DNA of 64,000 nt from Silene latifolia (GCF_048544455.1 NC_133537.1:18847541-18911540); one strand, 5' to 3'; shown: positions 1 through 12,479, counted from the stretch's first letter. Translations and numbers: made by a program. Notes: generated by a model from the sequence alone, not told the origin.

Positions 1-1036
1 TCATTAGTATGTTGTCATTGCATTATAACATGATTGTTGTGGTTTGTCATTGGTGGTCTCATGTTCTTGTTGAGAATCCATGGTAACATGATAATGAGTA
101 ATTAATGTTTGTTGGTACTTGAGGATTTGGGTGAGTCTCATATGTGTTGGTGATGCATTATAACATGATATTGGATTGTGATGACTCGAGAAGTCGGTAT
201 TTGAAATATAAAGAAGTATCTTGCATTTATTATGTGTGTCATGTGTATTGGAGGATATGACGACTTGTGATTGATTGGTTGTTGTTGAGGAGACGGAAGG
301 CGGTTGGAAGACCGTCTTCCGTTTGGGTCGCCTCTTGGAGCTTCTCACTCCAAGAGGGATGTGCACATTAATGACTTGAGTTACGGAGGGACTCGTGTGG
401 TTAAGGCACGACGTCTGGCAGGGGATCCTGTTGGCTTCCAGACCCGGTACGTCTGTGCGTGTCCCGGTACCTTTGTGTTAGGTGTAGTGTCGTGGGCGTG
501 TCCCTGGCACCGGTGGTTGTAGGTACGTCTGGGCGTGTCCCGGTACCGATCGATGTGGTTGTGGGTACGTCTGGGTGTGTCCCGGTACCGGTGTTGTGAT
601 TGTATAATCGTGTCTCATTCATATCATTGGCATGCTGCATATTATTTATCATGTCGTGTCTTATGTTTATTTATTGAAACTGACGTTAGTGTGTCTGTGT
701 AAATTGTCACCTATTTCCGGGATGGCATGTGTCGATCCATATGATATTTTCGATCATATGGAGAGTAGTTTGAGTACAGGTTTTGCTTGTTGATGTGATC
801 GTGGTTCGGGCCGCGCTTTGGACTTGGAGTCGAGTACTTGGATAGTTGATAGATAACATAGATAGTAGTCATGAGTTGTATCATTTATTTCATTTATTCA
901 TTTATGGTTATGTAATCCACTAAATACTTTATTTATATTAATTGTTTCTTAATTGCAACTCCGATTTCACCGCCTCGGGAAACCGAGATAGTAACATCTC
1001 CCAATTACCTTGGCCGGGTAAGAAGGGGGTGTTACA
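1..1036 (+). mobile_element. LTR fragment related to the ORF1-only LTR family
   Basis: The stretch is GT-rich and ends in GGGGGTGTTACA at 1025-1036, the same 3' end as the LTRs at 54490-55845 and (inverted) 20029-21335. Just before the end, a CCTCGGGAAACCGAGAT block (about 972-988) matches the CCTCGGGCAACCGAGAT block at 55767-55783. The GATGTGCACATTAATG block near 358-373 also recurs at 55301-55316. No primer-binding site follows 1036, and the left part runs off the window, so only a truncated LTR is visible. Open frames here are short and repeat-derived. Confidence 0.6.
445..596 (+). repeat. Short tandem-like repeat inside the LTR fragment
   Basis: Variants of GTACGTCTGGGCGTGTCCCGG recur three to four times, about every 50-55 bases, each ending near a GGTACC site. 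It appears to be a local amplification within the LTR. No coding meaning is seen. Confidence 0.6.
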
Positions 1037-1578
1037 CCTACAATGAACTGGCTCCATACTTACCTCTAAATACAGCAATTTCAGAATTGGAAAGTAGGGT
1101 GTCAATCTATATTTTTTACCAAGAACAAACAGTTTCCAAGTTCTATAAATAAGTATGAATATTTCAGCAATGGAGTTCTCCCATAACACTCAAGCAACAT
1201 CCAAGAAAAATATTTTAAGCCTCTAAACCCCTCAAAATGACTCAACTCATTATGCTAAAACAGTTTAGACATGCTAGCATTCATATGTTTGGATTCCTTG
1301 ACTAACATGTATGAAATTGCACCCAAATGAACAAGACTAACTTGTAACCTTATCAACATGTAAAAATGAAAGTGAGCAACTGATTAATGACAAGTTATAC
1401 CTTCCAAGATGTTGGCTTTGAAGGGAAAATCAAGGCTCGTACAAGAGGTCGGGTTTGGTGCACTTAAGTATGGAACACCCCAGGGTCCTCCTCTTGCTTT
1501 ACCCTTGCTTGAATCCCAACACATCTCACCCTCAAAGGAGATTAAGAACCTATCCACCTTAAGGCTTAGAGGTTGCTG

Positions 1579-2479
1579 CTACTTCTTATTTATGGATAGC
1601 TCTAATGGACTCAAGTAAATGCTTGAGCAAGCACCAAGTTTAGCCTCGTGCTCTTTCTCAAGAAGGACTTGTTTAGAGTGTGTAGGTGCTGATTGCTCCT
1701 CCCCAACTATTTTTATGGCTTTTAAACTGTCCCATTTAGCTAAGACCTCATGGTTTTTAGGCCTTGCTAAACTCTTCTCATCACAGAAAGCCAACTCATG
1801 CAACTCACCATATGAATACATCATTTCTAAGCTAATTCTTCTAACAATTTCAGGTTTCAAGCCATAGTAAAATCTGACTCCTTTTTGGACAGAATCAACT
1901 TCTTTGTCACATAAAAAGTATAATTCCTCAAACAATTCAGCATATTCATGAACACTTAAGGAATTTTGTCTTAGAGCTTTAAATTCATCTTTCAGATTAT
2001 TCATGGCAGAGCAAGGAAGAAATTTCATTCTCGTGCATGAGTCAAGTTTAATCCAAGAACTTATCCTACCTTTCCCTTCTATGGTCCTTGAAAGATTGAG
2101 ATTATTATACCACAATAAAGCAAATCCCTTTAACCATGAAACAACCAGTTTATACTTCATTGCATCACAACATTTGTCTTTAAAATAGCATTCAACTTCA
2201 TATAACCAAGAAACAAATGTCCTACTGTCAATACCATCAAACATGGGAAGTGTAAGGGCTTTACCTCTGCCTCTAAGGAGGAAAGGACTTAGAAAACTCA
2301 GGGAGCAAGTGGAGTTCTCCTTGGTACAAATCAGGTGGTTTTGGTTCCCTTGGAACTCCATGAGTGCTGGTTTCACTCCTTGTAAGCACACCACCTTCAT
2401 ACTCATTTGTTAGAGCTTGCAACTTCACCATAGCTGCTTCTAATGACTTGGAAATGGAACCAAGATCACAAGGCTTCAT
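1579..2479 (-). pseudogene. Gag remnant of an older Ty3/gypsy element
   Basis: Two overlapping minus-strand frames read as one Gag broken by a frameshift near 2280-2300. The N-terminal frame (2479-2273) begins MKPCDLGSISKSLEAAMVKL. The second frame (2406-1579) carries the retrotransposon Gag fold: an FDGIDSRTFVSWLYEVE block, an LWYNNL block and a GLKPEIVRRISLEM block. In this family Gag packages element RNA in virus-like particles. No zinc knuckle, protease or polymerase follows towards 1040, so this is a fragment. It differs from the Gag at 8087-8573, so it belongs to another element. Confidence 0.7.
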
Positions 2480-2519
2480 CTTTGAGCATGGAACATAAGG
2501 GATATACTCAATTGCTACT

Positions 2520-2800
2520 GATAAAAGGGTAAACTAAAACTGTGCCAAATTTGGTGATTTTTAAGAGTCTCTAAGTATTTTTAATTAAATTTGCAAAACT
2601 GCTCAAAATGAACAATTTCTGAAAGATGAAGAGGGTAAACTAAAACTGTGCCAAATTTCTGAGCATAGAACAATTTCTGCTCAAAATGGAACAATTTAGA
2701 TAAGAGGGTAAACTAAAACTGTGCCAAATTTGGTGATTTTTAAGAGTCTCTAAGTATTTTTAATTAGATTTGCAAAACTGCTCAAAATGAACAATTTTGG
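2520..2800. repeat. Repeated GGGTAAACTAAAACTGTGCC block
   Basis: The block GGGTAAACTAAAACTGTGCC followed by AAATTT occurs three times, near 2527, 2634 and 2705. The first and third copies continue into the same sequence of about 60 bases. A diverged form of the block lies in both LTRs of the neighbouring gypsy element (near 3059 and 8781), so the stretch is probably a rearranged LTR of a related element into which the 2914-9958 element inserted. Confidence 0.6.
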
Positions 2801-2913
2801 AAATGCTGCTGTTTTTGTGATTTTTATGAAATAAATTGGATATGAATCGAACAAAGCACAAAGCAAATGCTCGAGATTGAGAGGTTTTCCCAGTACACAG
2901 CAAAGGACTGCAG

Positions 2914-4219
2914 TGTAATAAGCAAGGACTCACACAAATTTGTAAACCCTGACAACAGACAAAGGGCAATTTCAGGGAATGCAATAAACTTCAAGAATTT
3001 TGTAAAAATAGCAAATGACCTTGATAAATCAAGAAACTTGGCGACAATTTACTTAAGATAGTAAAATAAAACTATACCAAAATTCAGATTTTTACAAGCA
3101 ATCTAAGTATTTTAAATAAATTGAAAACCATACTGAAATTATTGAAATCTCAGACAAGTTTCTCAGCAGGATTGTGTGACTCTTTTTGTGACTAAAAACC
3201 AGGATATAATTATCAAATTCACCCTCAAGCAATCACAGAAGGTTAACTTAATAATTTAGGAAGCCTGAAATGGATTTATTCAAGCAAGCACAGAGTAAAA
3301 ACAAAACAGACAGACAATGCAATTCAAAACAGATCAAGCAAGCACAGACCTTGTTCTAAATTACACCACAGATCCTTAATCACCTTCTAAGCAAGCATAA
3401 GAAGATATTTAGTCTAACTTGCAACTAAGACTCGGCAAAGTTAATAAGATTTGCAAATTTTGAGAGAAATCTCAAGGTTTATCATTAATCAAGTCTGAGT
3501 AAAACAGACTGAGGAAGGGTCCTTATATAGGCCTTTCCTGGTAAAGTCCAGCTCAATAAACCCTAGATATATTCATTTAAGGCCAGGATTTATTTTAGGA
3601 AGCAATAAAAATATATTACAACGGATACAAAATGAGTTAAAGCAAACTGAAATAAGAACAAAAGAGCTGCAGGCATGATAGTGACAGGTTTATACTTTGA
3701 TTGCTGAAAGTCTTTGACTGGGAGTGTGAGATCAAATAGCCTTGGTTTAGGCACCAGCTGTTGCTCAAGGTGTTATCTGAGGAGTGCTGAAACAAGCCAA
3801 GAGTTTTTTGCTAGGAGTTTTTCCCTTGTTTTGCCAGAAATGGCAATTCTACATTATCTGATTTACCCTTCCTGCAACTTACCTTCAGTTTAATTTTTCT
3901 GTGAAATGCATTGGGAATTAAGCCTGGCTCCCTAGGATTAATTTGAACCTAGTTGAATAAGGATTTAGCTGGCCAAGGTGGCAGCTGGTGGTTGGCCTGG
4001 AACATGTACTTTTGACCTGGTGAAATTGGATTGACAGTTGAGGTGGCCTGAACATTGTTGCTGTGATTGTTGTTAGCCTGAAGGTGGCTTGCTGAGGCTA
4101 TTGTGGCCTGGCATGTGCCTGGTAATCCTAGGCTATGCCCTGGCAAAGTAAAGCTATGGCTAGGTTGTCCCTAGCTTCCCTTCAAATGATCAGTGGCCTG
4201 GTTATCAGCTCCTGCTGCA
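2914..4219 (-). repeat. 3' LTR of the 2914-9958 gypsy element
   Basis: It matches 8638-9958 over its whole length with scattered substitutions and small indels. Examples are the TGTAATAAGCAAGGACTC start and the GTTATCAGCTCCTGCTGCA end on the plus strand. Confidence 0.9.
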
Positions 4220-5604
4220 ACCCCCCACCCGGTTGAACAGGGCTTGTCCTCCAGCCTGGATCCTCCTCTTCCTCAGAATCTTTATAAAATGGACTGAGAT
4301 CACCCATATTGAACGTTCCATGAACCCCATAGTCCCCTAGCAAGTCAATCTTGTAAGCATTTAGGCCAATTCTTTCCAAGACCTCAAATGGTCCATCTGC
4401 CCTAGGCATAAGCTTGTTCTTTCTCTTTTATGGAAATCTTTCTTTCCTGAGGTGCAGCCATACCAGATCTCCTGCCTCAAATTCCTTTTTCTTTCTAGGC
4501 TTCTTGGATTGCTTTTTGTACACCTCATTGGACCTTTTAATTTGTTTTTTCACTGATTCATGTAACTTCAGCAATTGTTTAGCTGTCTTCTTGGCATCTG
4601 GATTCAGTTTTTCCCTTGGGACAGAATACAAGTCCAAGGGCATAAGTGGATTAACCCCATATACTACCTCAAATGGACTGTGATCAGTAGCAGTAGAGGG
4701 TGCTCTGTTGAATGCAAATTCAGCTGCATCTAGCTTTATATCCAATCCTTTAAGGTCTTGCTGACTAGACACCTTAGTATCCTCCCCAAAGTTTTGTTGG
4801 TGACCTCAGTTTGGCCATCTTTTTTAGGGTGGTGGGAGGTACTGAACAAGAGCTTTATCTTCAGGAGCTTCCATAGGGTTTTCCAGAAGTAACTCATGAA
4901 CTTGGTATCCCTGTCTGAGACAATTGTCTTAAGTACCCCATGAAGTCTTACAACTTCCTTGAGATATAATTCAGCAACACTGGCAGCATCCTCAGTTTTC
5001 TTGCAGGCTATAAAGTGAGCCATTTTACTGAACATATCCATAACCACCATGATTAAATCTTTTCCTCTCTGTGTTCTAGGCAGGGCCACAATGAAATCAA
5101 GGCTCACATCTTCCCAAGGCTTATCAGGGATAGGCAATGAAGTGTATGGTCCTGCTTGGAAGGAGCTCTTGGCTTTCTGGCATGTTGAACACCTCCTAAG
5201 GATTGGCTGGACATCACCTATCATTCTTGGCAGTAAAATTGATCCGGTAAAATTTATAGGGTCTTCTGGACCCCAAAATGTCCCCCCAATCCTCCTGAAT
5301 GGACTTCCCTGATCAGCAAATCCCTGTAGGATCCCCTTGGTACACACAACTTGTTGCCATGAAACAGAAAACCCTCTTGTAGCAGATATTTCTTTCCCTG
5401 AGTTGGTCCTCCTTCTGTGTGAGTGATCCACTCCTCAGAGAAATCAAGATCCTCCCTATATATTTCCTTCATAAACTCAAACCCAAGAACCTTGTTGCTC
5501 ATGACAGTTAAGAGAGAGTGCCTCCTGGATAGGGCATCAGCTACCACATTTTGTTTTCCTTCCTTATATTTGCTTGAAAAGGTGAATGCTTGTAGGAAAT
5601 CCAC
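4182..5604 (-). pseudogene. Integrase of the gypsy element
   Basis: Four overlapping frames together give an integrase. The first (5604-5254) starts with the end of RNase H (NVVADALSRR) and the zinc-binding region (EVHSGGLGGHFGVQKTL). The second (5431-4736) has the CSTCQKAK cysteines and the catalytic core, with DDE residues in SLDFIVALP, VSDRDTKF and DGQTEVTNKTL. The last two (4772-4428, 4409-4182) give FAFNRAPSTATDHSPFEVVYG and a GPFEVLERIGLNAYKIDL tail. No chromodomain is recognised. Integrase inserts the DNA copy into the host chromosome. At least three frameshifts separate the parts. Confidence 0.85.
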
Positions 5605-6083
5605 CCATTTAGCATGCCTATGGCTCAGTTTGTGTTAGCCATTGATGTCTTTCAGGGCCTCATGGTCTGAATGCAACACAAATGGCTTAGGTTTCAAGTA
5701 GTGACTCCAGTGTGTGAGGGCTCTAATGATGGCATAGAATTCCTTGTCATAAGTTGAATACCTCAACTTGGCTCCATTTAACTTCTCACTGAAGTATGCC
5801 ACAGGTCTTTGGCCTTGGACAACTCCTATCCCACCCCACTGGCATCACACTCCACTTCAAAAAATTGATCAAAGTCTGGTAGCTTTAGAATGGGAGTCTC
5901 ACACATTAGCTTCTTGATTTTCTCAAAGGACTGTTGAGCAGCTTCAGTCCATTGGAAATCTCCCTTTTTCATGCACTCAGTGATTGGTGCAACAATTGAG
6001 CTAAAGTTTTTTATGAACCTCTTGTAGAAGGATGCTAGACCATGGAATCCCCTCATTCTGTAATTATTTGTGGAATTGGCCAT
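5605..6083 (-). pseudogene. RNase H region of the gypsy element
   Basis: The frame at 6083-5826 carries the connection domain ([17 protein letters not shown]) and the RNase H start ([12 protein letters not shown], with the first catalytic aspartate). The remainder to about 5605 is readable only in broken frames. It ends next to the KEGKQNVVADALSRR motif that opens the following frame. Confidence 0.75.
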
Positions 6084-6913
6084 GTCTGCATTGCTTTGAT
6101 CTTCTCCTGATCAATTGATATTCCTCTTCCAGATATGATGTACCCCAGAAATGCTACCTCATTGACCATGAAGGTACATTTCTCAAGCTTCCAATAGAGC
6201 TTCTGCTCCTTGAGTATTTTGAAAACTGCCTCTAGGTGTAACAAATGCTCATTTGGACTATTGATGTAGATGAGTATGTCATCAAAGTATACCAAAGCAA
6301 ATTTCCCAAGGCAAGGCCTCAGAACTTCAGTCATTAGCCTCATGAAGGTGCTTGGGGCATTAGATAGACCAAATAGCATGACAAGCCACTCATATACGCC
6401 ATGCTTGGTCTTAAAAGTTGTTTTCCACTCATCACCTTCTCTTATCCTCACCTGATGATACCCTTGCCTGAGATTTATCTTGGAAAAGATCTTGGCTCCA
6501 CTGAGTTCATCCAGCATGTCATGTAACCTTGGAATGGGGAACCTATACTTGACTGTGATGTTATTTATAACCCTACTATCAGTACACATCCTCCAAGTTC
6601 CATCTTTCTTTGGCACCAGTAAAGCAGGCACTGCACATGGACTCAGTGACTCCCTCACAAAGCCCTTGGTCATCAAGTCCTCAATTTATTGTTGCAGTTC
6701 CTTGGTTGTTGTGGGATCACATCTGTAAGCTGGCCTGTTTGGCAACACGGTACCAGTTACGAGGTCTATGTGCTCAATTCCTCTCAGAGGTGGTAGTCCA
6801 CTAGGCAACTCAACTGGAAAAACCTCTTTGTATCTTTGAATCAGAGGCTCAACCTCTGCAGGCACACCAATGCTCCCCTCGGTGTTGATCTCTTTTGACA
6901 GCAAAATTATCAC
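6053..6913 (-). pseudogene. Reverse transcriptase of the gypsy element
   Basis: The linker ELPSGLPPLRGIEHIDL (frame 6913-6686) and the polymerase (6676-6053) are separated by an in-frame stop near 6684. The polymerase shows [47 protein letters not shown] and the catalytic box [10 protein letters not shown] with both aspartates. These are the standard motifs of Ty3/gypsy reverse transcriptase, which copies element RNA into DNA. Stops before and after it prevent a working polyprotein. Confidence 0.85.
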
Positions 6914-7008
6914 AGGTTCACTTGCTTTATTTCTTTGATCATGGCTGCCTCAGATAGAAACAGCACTCCATTGACTTCCTCAGGCATGTTAGGACTTCCA
7001 TAGCCTCT

Positions 7009-7764
7009 TTAGTTGGGTGGCAAGGGGGTCAGGGTGACCTTCTTGACATTGTGCTTGAAACTATAGACATTATCCTTGCCCTGGTGAGTGGTGTTCCTAT
7101 GAAACTCCCATGGCCTCCCTAACAGTAGGTGGCATGCATCCATAGGGACCACATAACATAACACTTCATCTTTGTATACCTTTCTAATTGAAAAGGGAAC
7201 AATGCATTGCTTGTCAACTCTAACTTCAGAGCCCTTCTTTAACCACCTTAACCTATATTGACTTGGGTGATCTTGGGTGGGTAAACTCAGCTTGTTGACC
7301 ATAATGGTGGAAGCTACATTGGTACATATACCCCCATCAATGATCATATTACACACCCTCCCTTGGACAGTGCATCTACTTCTGAAAATTAGGGATCTTT
7401 GATCAGCTTCTAGAGGAGCTGGTTGAGAGTGCATGACCCTCCATAGGACCAAACTGTGCCATGTGTCAGGGTGGGCTATAATCTGTCCTTGTTCTGGCCC
7501 CTCCTCAGTTTCCACTTCTTCTAGGACCAGTGTCTCATCCTCCTCATACTCAACTAGCTCTTCCCCTTTCCCACTCTTCAATCTCCATAGCTGTGAGAGC
7601 CATGTTAAAAGGACAATCCTTCTTGAAATAGCCAAAACCTTGGCACTGAAAACATTTGATCTTATCCCTGGATAGAGGTGGGTTAGCTTTAGGATACATG
7701 AGTTCCTTTCCCTTGTCTCATGTGGGTTGGATTGCTGGTTTAGGTGTCTCGGTGGTTTTAACAC
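7009..7764 (-). pseudogene. Gag-pol junction and aspartic protease of the gypsy element
   Basis: The second half holds a retropepsin-like fold. The active-site region reads MIIDGGICTNVAS, the form usual in many plant gypsy proteases, where the canonical DTG is DGG. The flap and C-terminal part read VVPMDACHLLLGRPWEFHR. The first third is probably out of frame and does not match the family. The protease cuts the Gag-Pol polyprotein. The frame closes at 7009, before reverse transcriptase. Confidence 0.75.
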
Positions 7765-8086
7765 CAGTATAAGGTCTGAATGCTGGCTTGGTGGGGAATT
7801 TAGGTGTCACAGGTTTCACTTTTTCCAATTTCTCAATCCACAAAGCCAGATTGATAGCTTCGTCAAATGACCAAACTCGGTGAATCCTTACCTTGCTAGC
7901 AATCTTAGGATCTAAACCCTCAACAAACCTAGCATTATTTTGCTCAGGTTTTTCAGTGACCTCACATTTGCAGGGTCAGCTGTTCAAAGCTCCTAAGGTA
8001 GGACTCTACAGATAGCTGGTCTTGCCTTAACTGAGTCGGTTTAATAAAGATATCCTGGGTATAGTCTTTGGCTATGAATTTTTCTT

Positions 8087-8573
8087 TCAATTTCTTTTCA
8101 GTTTAGCCCAAGATTTGACTGGTTCCTTACCATCTCTAATCCTTTGGTGTTTTATGCTTTCATACCAAAGAGATGCATATCCTTTGAGTTTTAAAATGGA
8201 AACCTTAAAAGCTTTCTTGTCATTATATCCCTTAAACTCAAAGACCCTCTCAACAGACCTAAGCCAGTCTAGTAAATCCTCGGGATTTAAACTACCATGA
8301 AAATCAGGGATTTCTATCTTAATATCTTTATCTCTAGTTAAGTAGTTACCTTTTTCCATCATAGACTCTTCTGATTCTGAGTTTAGCTCTTCTTCATTCT
8401 CATGTTGTGGTTGGCCTCTTTCTGCTCCCAAGAAGCCCCTACCCCTGCCTCTGCCTCTGTAGGGTGGTGGTCTTCCTCTTTCTGGAGTAGGAATGTTTGC
8501 CATGACAGTGTTCACAGCTTCCAGGGTCACATTAACCAGGTTAGTTAACTGATCCATTTTTGCCTCCATTCCT
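8087..8573 (-). pseudogene. Gag of the 2914-9958 gypsy element
   Basis: The frame extends upstream into the LTR (to 8686), but MEAKMDQLTN near 8573 is the more natural start. A basic GRGRGRGF tract and an acidic stretch precede the Gag core: IEIPDFHGSLNPEDLLDWL, then LKGYASLWYESI and KSWAKLK. The frame is lost at 8087, and the C-terminal Gag with its zinc knuckle continues only in other frames (8086-7765). Gag would form the particle shell around the element RNA. Confidence 0.8.
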
Positions 8574-8637
8574 GTTAATCTCTCTTCACAAGATGGGATT
8601 GTTTTATAACCTGGGCTCTGATTACCATAATTTTTAG

Positions 8638-9958
8638 TGTAATAAGCAAGGACTCGCACAAAATTGAAAACCCTGACAACAGACAAAGGACAATTTCAGG
8701 GAATGCAATAAACTTTAGGAATTTTTTAAAAATAGCAAATGACCTTGATAAATCATGAAACTTGGTGACAATTTAGTTAAGATAGTAAACAAAAACTGTA
8801 CCAAAATTCAGATTTTTACAAGCAATCTAAGTATTTTAAATAAATTGAAAACCAGGCTGAAATTATTGAAATCTCAGACAAGTTTCTCAGCAGGATTGTG
8901 TGACTCTTTTTATGACTAAAAACCAGGATATAATTATCAAATTCACCCTCAAGAAAGCACGGAAGGTTAACTTAATAATTTAGGAAGCCTGAAATGGATT
9001 TACTCCAGCAAGCACAGAGTAAAAACAAAATAGACAGACAATGCAATTTAGAACAAATCAAGCAAGCACAGACCTTGTTCTAAATTACACCACAGATCCT
9101 TAATCACCTTCTAAGCAAGCACAAGAAGATATTAAGTCTGAATTACAACTAAGACTCAGCAAAGTTAATAAGATTTGCAAATTTTGAGAGAAATCTCAAG
9201 GTTTATCATTAATCAAGTCTGAGTAAAACAGACTGAGGAAGGGTCCTTATATAGGCCTTTCCTTGTAAAGTTCAACATAATAAACCCTATATATCTCCAT
9301 CTAAGGGCCAGGATTTGTTTTAGGAAGCAAACAAAAGCAATGAAAATATATTACAACGGATACAAAATGAGTTAAAGCAAACTGAAATAAGAACAAAAGA
9401 GTTGCAGGCATGAGAGTGACGGGTTTGTACTTTGATTGATGAAAGTCTTTGGCTGGGAGTGTGAGGTCAAATGGCCTTGGTTCAGGAACCAACTGTTTCT
9501 CAAGGTGTTATCTGAGGAGTCCTAAAACAAGCCAAGAGTTCTTTGCTAGGAGTTTTTCCCTTGTTTGGCCAGAAATGGCAATTCTACTTTATCTAATTTA
9601 CCCTTCCTGCAACTTGCCTTCAGTTTGATTTTTCTGTGAAATGCATTGGGAATTAAGCCTGGCTCCCTAGGATTAATTTGAACCTAGTTGAATAAGGATT
9701 CATCTGGCCAAGGTGGCAGCTGGTGGTTGCCCTGGAACGTGTACTTTTGACCTGGTGAAATTGGACTGACAGTTAAGGTGGCCTGAACATTGTTGTTGTG
9801 ACTGTTGTTAGCCTGAATGTGGCTTGCTGAGGCTGCTGTATCCTGGCATGTGCCTGGTAATCCGGCCTAGGCCATGCCCTGGCAAAGTAAGGCCATGGCT
9901 AAGCTGTCTCTGGTCTCCCTTCAAATGATTAGTGGCCTGGTTATCAGCTCCTGCTGCA
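8638..9958 (-). repeat. 5' LTR of the 2914-9958 gypsy element
   Basis: This is the partner of 2914-4219. On the minus strand it is followed directly by the putative primer-binding site and then Gag. Confidence 0.9.
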
Positions 9959-11345
9959 AGGAGACTTCTCTAAACCTCCAGCACTTAGAAAACAGGGGCT
10001 TCCCAAGCACACAACCAAGAGAAATTAAAGGAAATAAAGTTTCACTCTTTAATCTTAAACTCAAATCTGAAGTTTACAAGGATAGATGCCTGGTTTATAT
10101 AGGGACCAAGGCTTTAATCTTAACCGTTCAAGGCTACATCCAAAGGCCATGATTGGCCCACAAAAATACCAGGACAACAGCTAAAAGATCTTACACAAAA
10201 CTGAACATAAGAACTAGAAAACGATAAAGCATAAAGCATAAAGTAAGTCTTCTTTGTTTGCTAGTTTCAGACTTAATTAAGAAGAGTTGGACTGATTTGT
10301 AGTGACTTGAGGACAGGAAGGAGATGTTGCTTGTCTTGTTTCATGGCTTAAGTGAGCTCCTGACAGTAGGACTCAGTGAGGAGAGGACAAGAGAAAAGGA
10401 GACGACAAACTGTCACTGTTAATGGACCACTTCATGTTCTCAGCATCTTTTGGTTGTATCCTTTTTTCTCAAAAGGTCTCCTCTTCCTGCCTTATGATGC
10501 TCACACCCTTGTCATAACTTAAGGATCATATTAAACCTCTGATCGTGCCATTTAAGACATAAAAATTAGACCTGACAGCCCTTGTTGCACACAGATATGA
10601 AACAGACTTTGCCATAGCATTCCAGAAATCAGCTCTATCTTGCAGAGTTCATAACTTCTTGCTCATAATGAAATAAAATGTCTCATAGGTGCCAAATAAA
10701 ATCTAATGGAGTTAGCTTTCATGTCCAAAAAGAATCACCTGAAAATATGGCCTTGAACTTGAGATATAGATTTATTAGTAAGATCAGGCCAAGAATGATT
10801 GTTCAGCAGTTTTCCTGTGCATCAGTAGGAACTTTGAAAATTCATATCTTCTTGCTCAGGTGGCCTAAAAATTCCCATGTTAGCTCAAATGAAAGTTAAT
10901 GAAGTTATATTTCATCTCCAAAAAAAATTAACCAAAACCCATATGTAGATCTTGAGTTATTCAAGTTTTAGTGATGACAGGTCATTTCAGAAAACTGAAC
11001 AGCATTCTTGCGTGACAGTCTTTGAAGTTTGATTGTGAAAAATCTACACACTGAATCTTGTTGATTCTAACTCCATAGTAAATTAGTCTTCTTCAAGATT
11101 TTATCCATATAAAGAACATAAATTTTAAGCAAGTAAAATTTCAGATATGATCCTTTGAAGTTGGACCTGAAATTCTGAAATTGTAGCATCAGTTTTTTGG
11201 AACTCGGCTCATTTTCTTCTTGAATTTGCACCTGAATAGGATGAATGCTTGGACTCTCATTTGATATTTTTGCTTGGTAAATAAAATGAGGGACTCCTAC
11301 CCTTAGCTCCTGCTCCATAAACACTATTAGAACAATTAAGAACAA
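9959..11345. other. Unclassified repetitive flank
   Basis: This AT-rich stretch follows the 5' LTR of the gypsy element. It contains A/T-rich leader-like text and no protein family I recognise; short open frames at 9874-10152 and 11067-11345 have no motif. It may be the other half of the older element interrupted by the 2914-9958 insertion, which cannot be shown by eye. Confidence 0.3.
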
Positions 11346-11399
11346 AAAAATTAAGCAAAAACATACCTAAATTAAATTAGAATTTATTGAGAAGAGAGA

Positions 11400-11797
11400 G
11401 AAGGACGGTGTGTGGAGGAGGAGCGGCAGCGGCGGCGACGGCGTGTAAAGGAACAACGGCGGCGGCGAGGGTTGTGATGCGGTTTCAGGGTTTGGTTGTG
11501 GAGAGTGAGGTTTTCTAATTAGAGGGATAGGTAAAATGGAGTGTGGTCGGGTAATTTGGGTAACATAACTCTTGATTTACCAACCGACATACAACGCGGT
11601 AGGTAATTTTACTATAGGCGGTCGGTATTTCTCAATTTACCGACCGATTTGTAAAATTTTCCGACCGGCTATGAAGCGGAGTGTAATTTACCAACTACAT
11701 TATATTTAGAGACCGTTGGCGGTCGGTAAATTCAATTAGCGACAGAATTTTTAGCGGTCGGACATTTGCGGTCGATAAATAGCCTAGTTCTTGTAGT
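11400..11797 (-). mobile_element. CACTA (En/Spm)-like terminal region
   Basis: The stretch ends TTCTTGTAG at about 11789-11797, which on the minus strand reads CTACAAGAA, close to the CACTACAAGAA end typical of CACTA transposons. Inside it, variants of GCGGTCGGTAAATT and its complement recur at least six times between 11575 and 11775, like the subterminal repeats that bind the transposase in this superfamily. A GGC-rich block (11414-11475) lies further in. The opposite end and any transposase were not found, so this is probably a fragment. Confidence 0.5.
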
Positions 11798-12445
11798 TTA
11801 TTGATAATTCTGAAAAAAATTTACAGGCTTGATCGGGTCTTCTCCCGGTTGAAGAACTTTATTGAACAATTTCTAAACATACTCCCGCAATATTTCTTGG
11901 AACCCAGCGTTGTTGGCTACCTTGCACGATGGTGTGATACGATTGTGATGGATTACATAGTTTGTTACGGTTAATAAATTTAGTTAGAGGAATTCGTATT
12001 ATTAAATAATACGTATTAAATACAATTAGGAGTTAAATAAATGAATAAAAAATTAAATCGGCTAAAATAGTCGTTGGGCTACAACTGTGAGACTCCCTAA
12101 CCCTTGGCCTGTTTGGTGGGCCGAACCATGCCAGACACTACGACATCACGGGTTTCTTCCAGACCGGGCTACGGAGAGGCCATCACTAGTACGACCCGTG
12201 TTCTCATGTTGGATATGTCATGTGTCATGTCGTGGCCCGAGTTGGCCGAGCCATAAAATTTTTACCTGATATGCTTGTGGCCAGATCGAACTGGCTCGCT
12301 GTGTCGGCTAGCTCTTGCCGTACCAATTAGTAGACTATACCACCAGTTGTATGGTTTAGAATCCGAGCTCTGTATTATAGTTTTCGAGTTTTGTTTTAAA
12401 GAATCTGAGTTATACTCTAAAGTTTCTGAACTCACACACTTAAAC

Positions 12446-12479
<34 letters not shown>

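Larger units (their letters stand above)
2914..9958 (-). mobile_element. Ty3/gypsy LTR retrotransposon, structurally complete, coding region decayed
   Basis: Two direct repeats of about 1.3 kb (2914-4219 and 8638-9958) bound a 4.4 kb interior. On the minus strand the LTRs start TGCAGCAGG and end CTTATTACA. A purine tract (GGGTGGGGGGT, minus strand of 4220-4230) adjoins the 3' LTR. The sequence ATGGTAATCAGAGCC next to the 5' LTR (minus strand of about 8612-8626) resembles the initiator tRNA-Met primer site TGGTATCAGAGC with one extra base. Gag, protease, reverse transcriptase, RNase H and integrase follow in the Ty3/gypsy order. Many stops and frameshifts, and visible LTR divergence, make it an old, inactive copy. 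I found no convincing target-site duplication. Confidence 0.9.

Noticed and set aside
2905-9966. Target-site duplication for the first gypsy element
   Set aside because: The five bases on the left (TGCAG) and right (AGGAG) do not match, so none is claimed.
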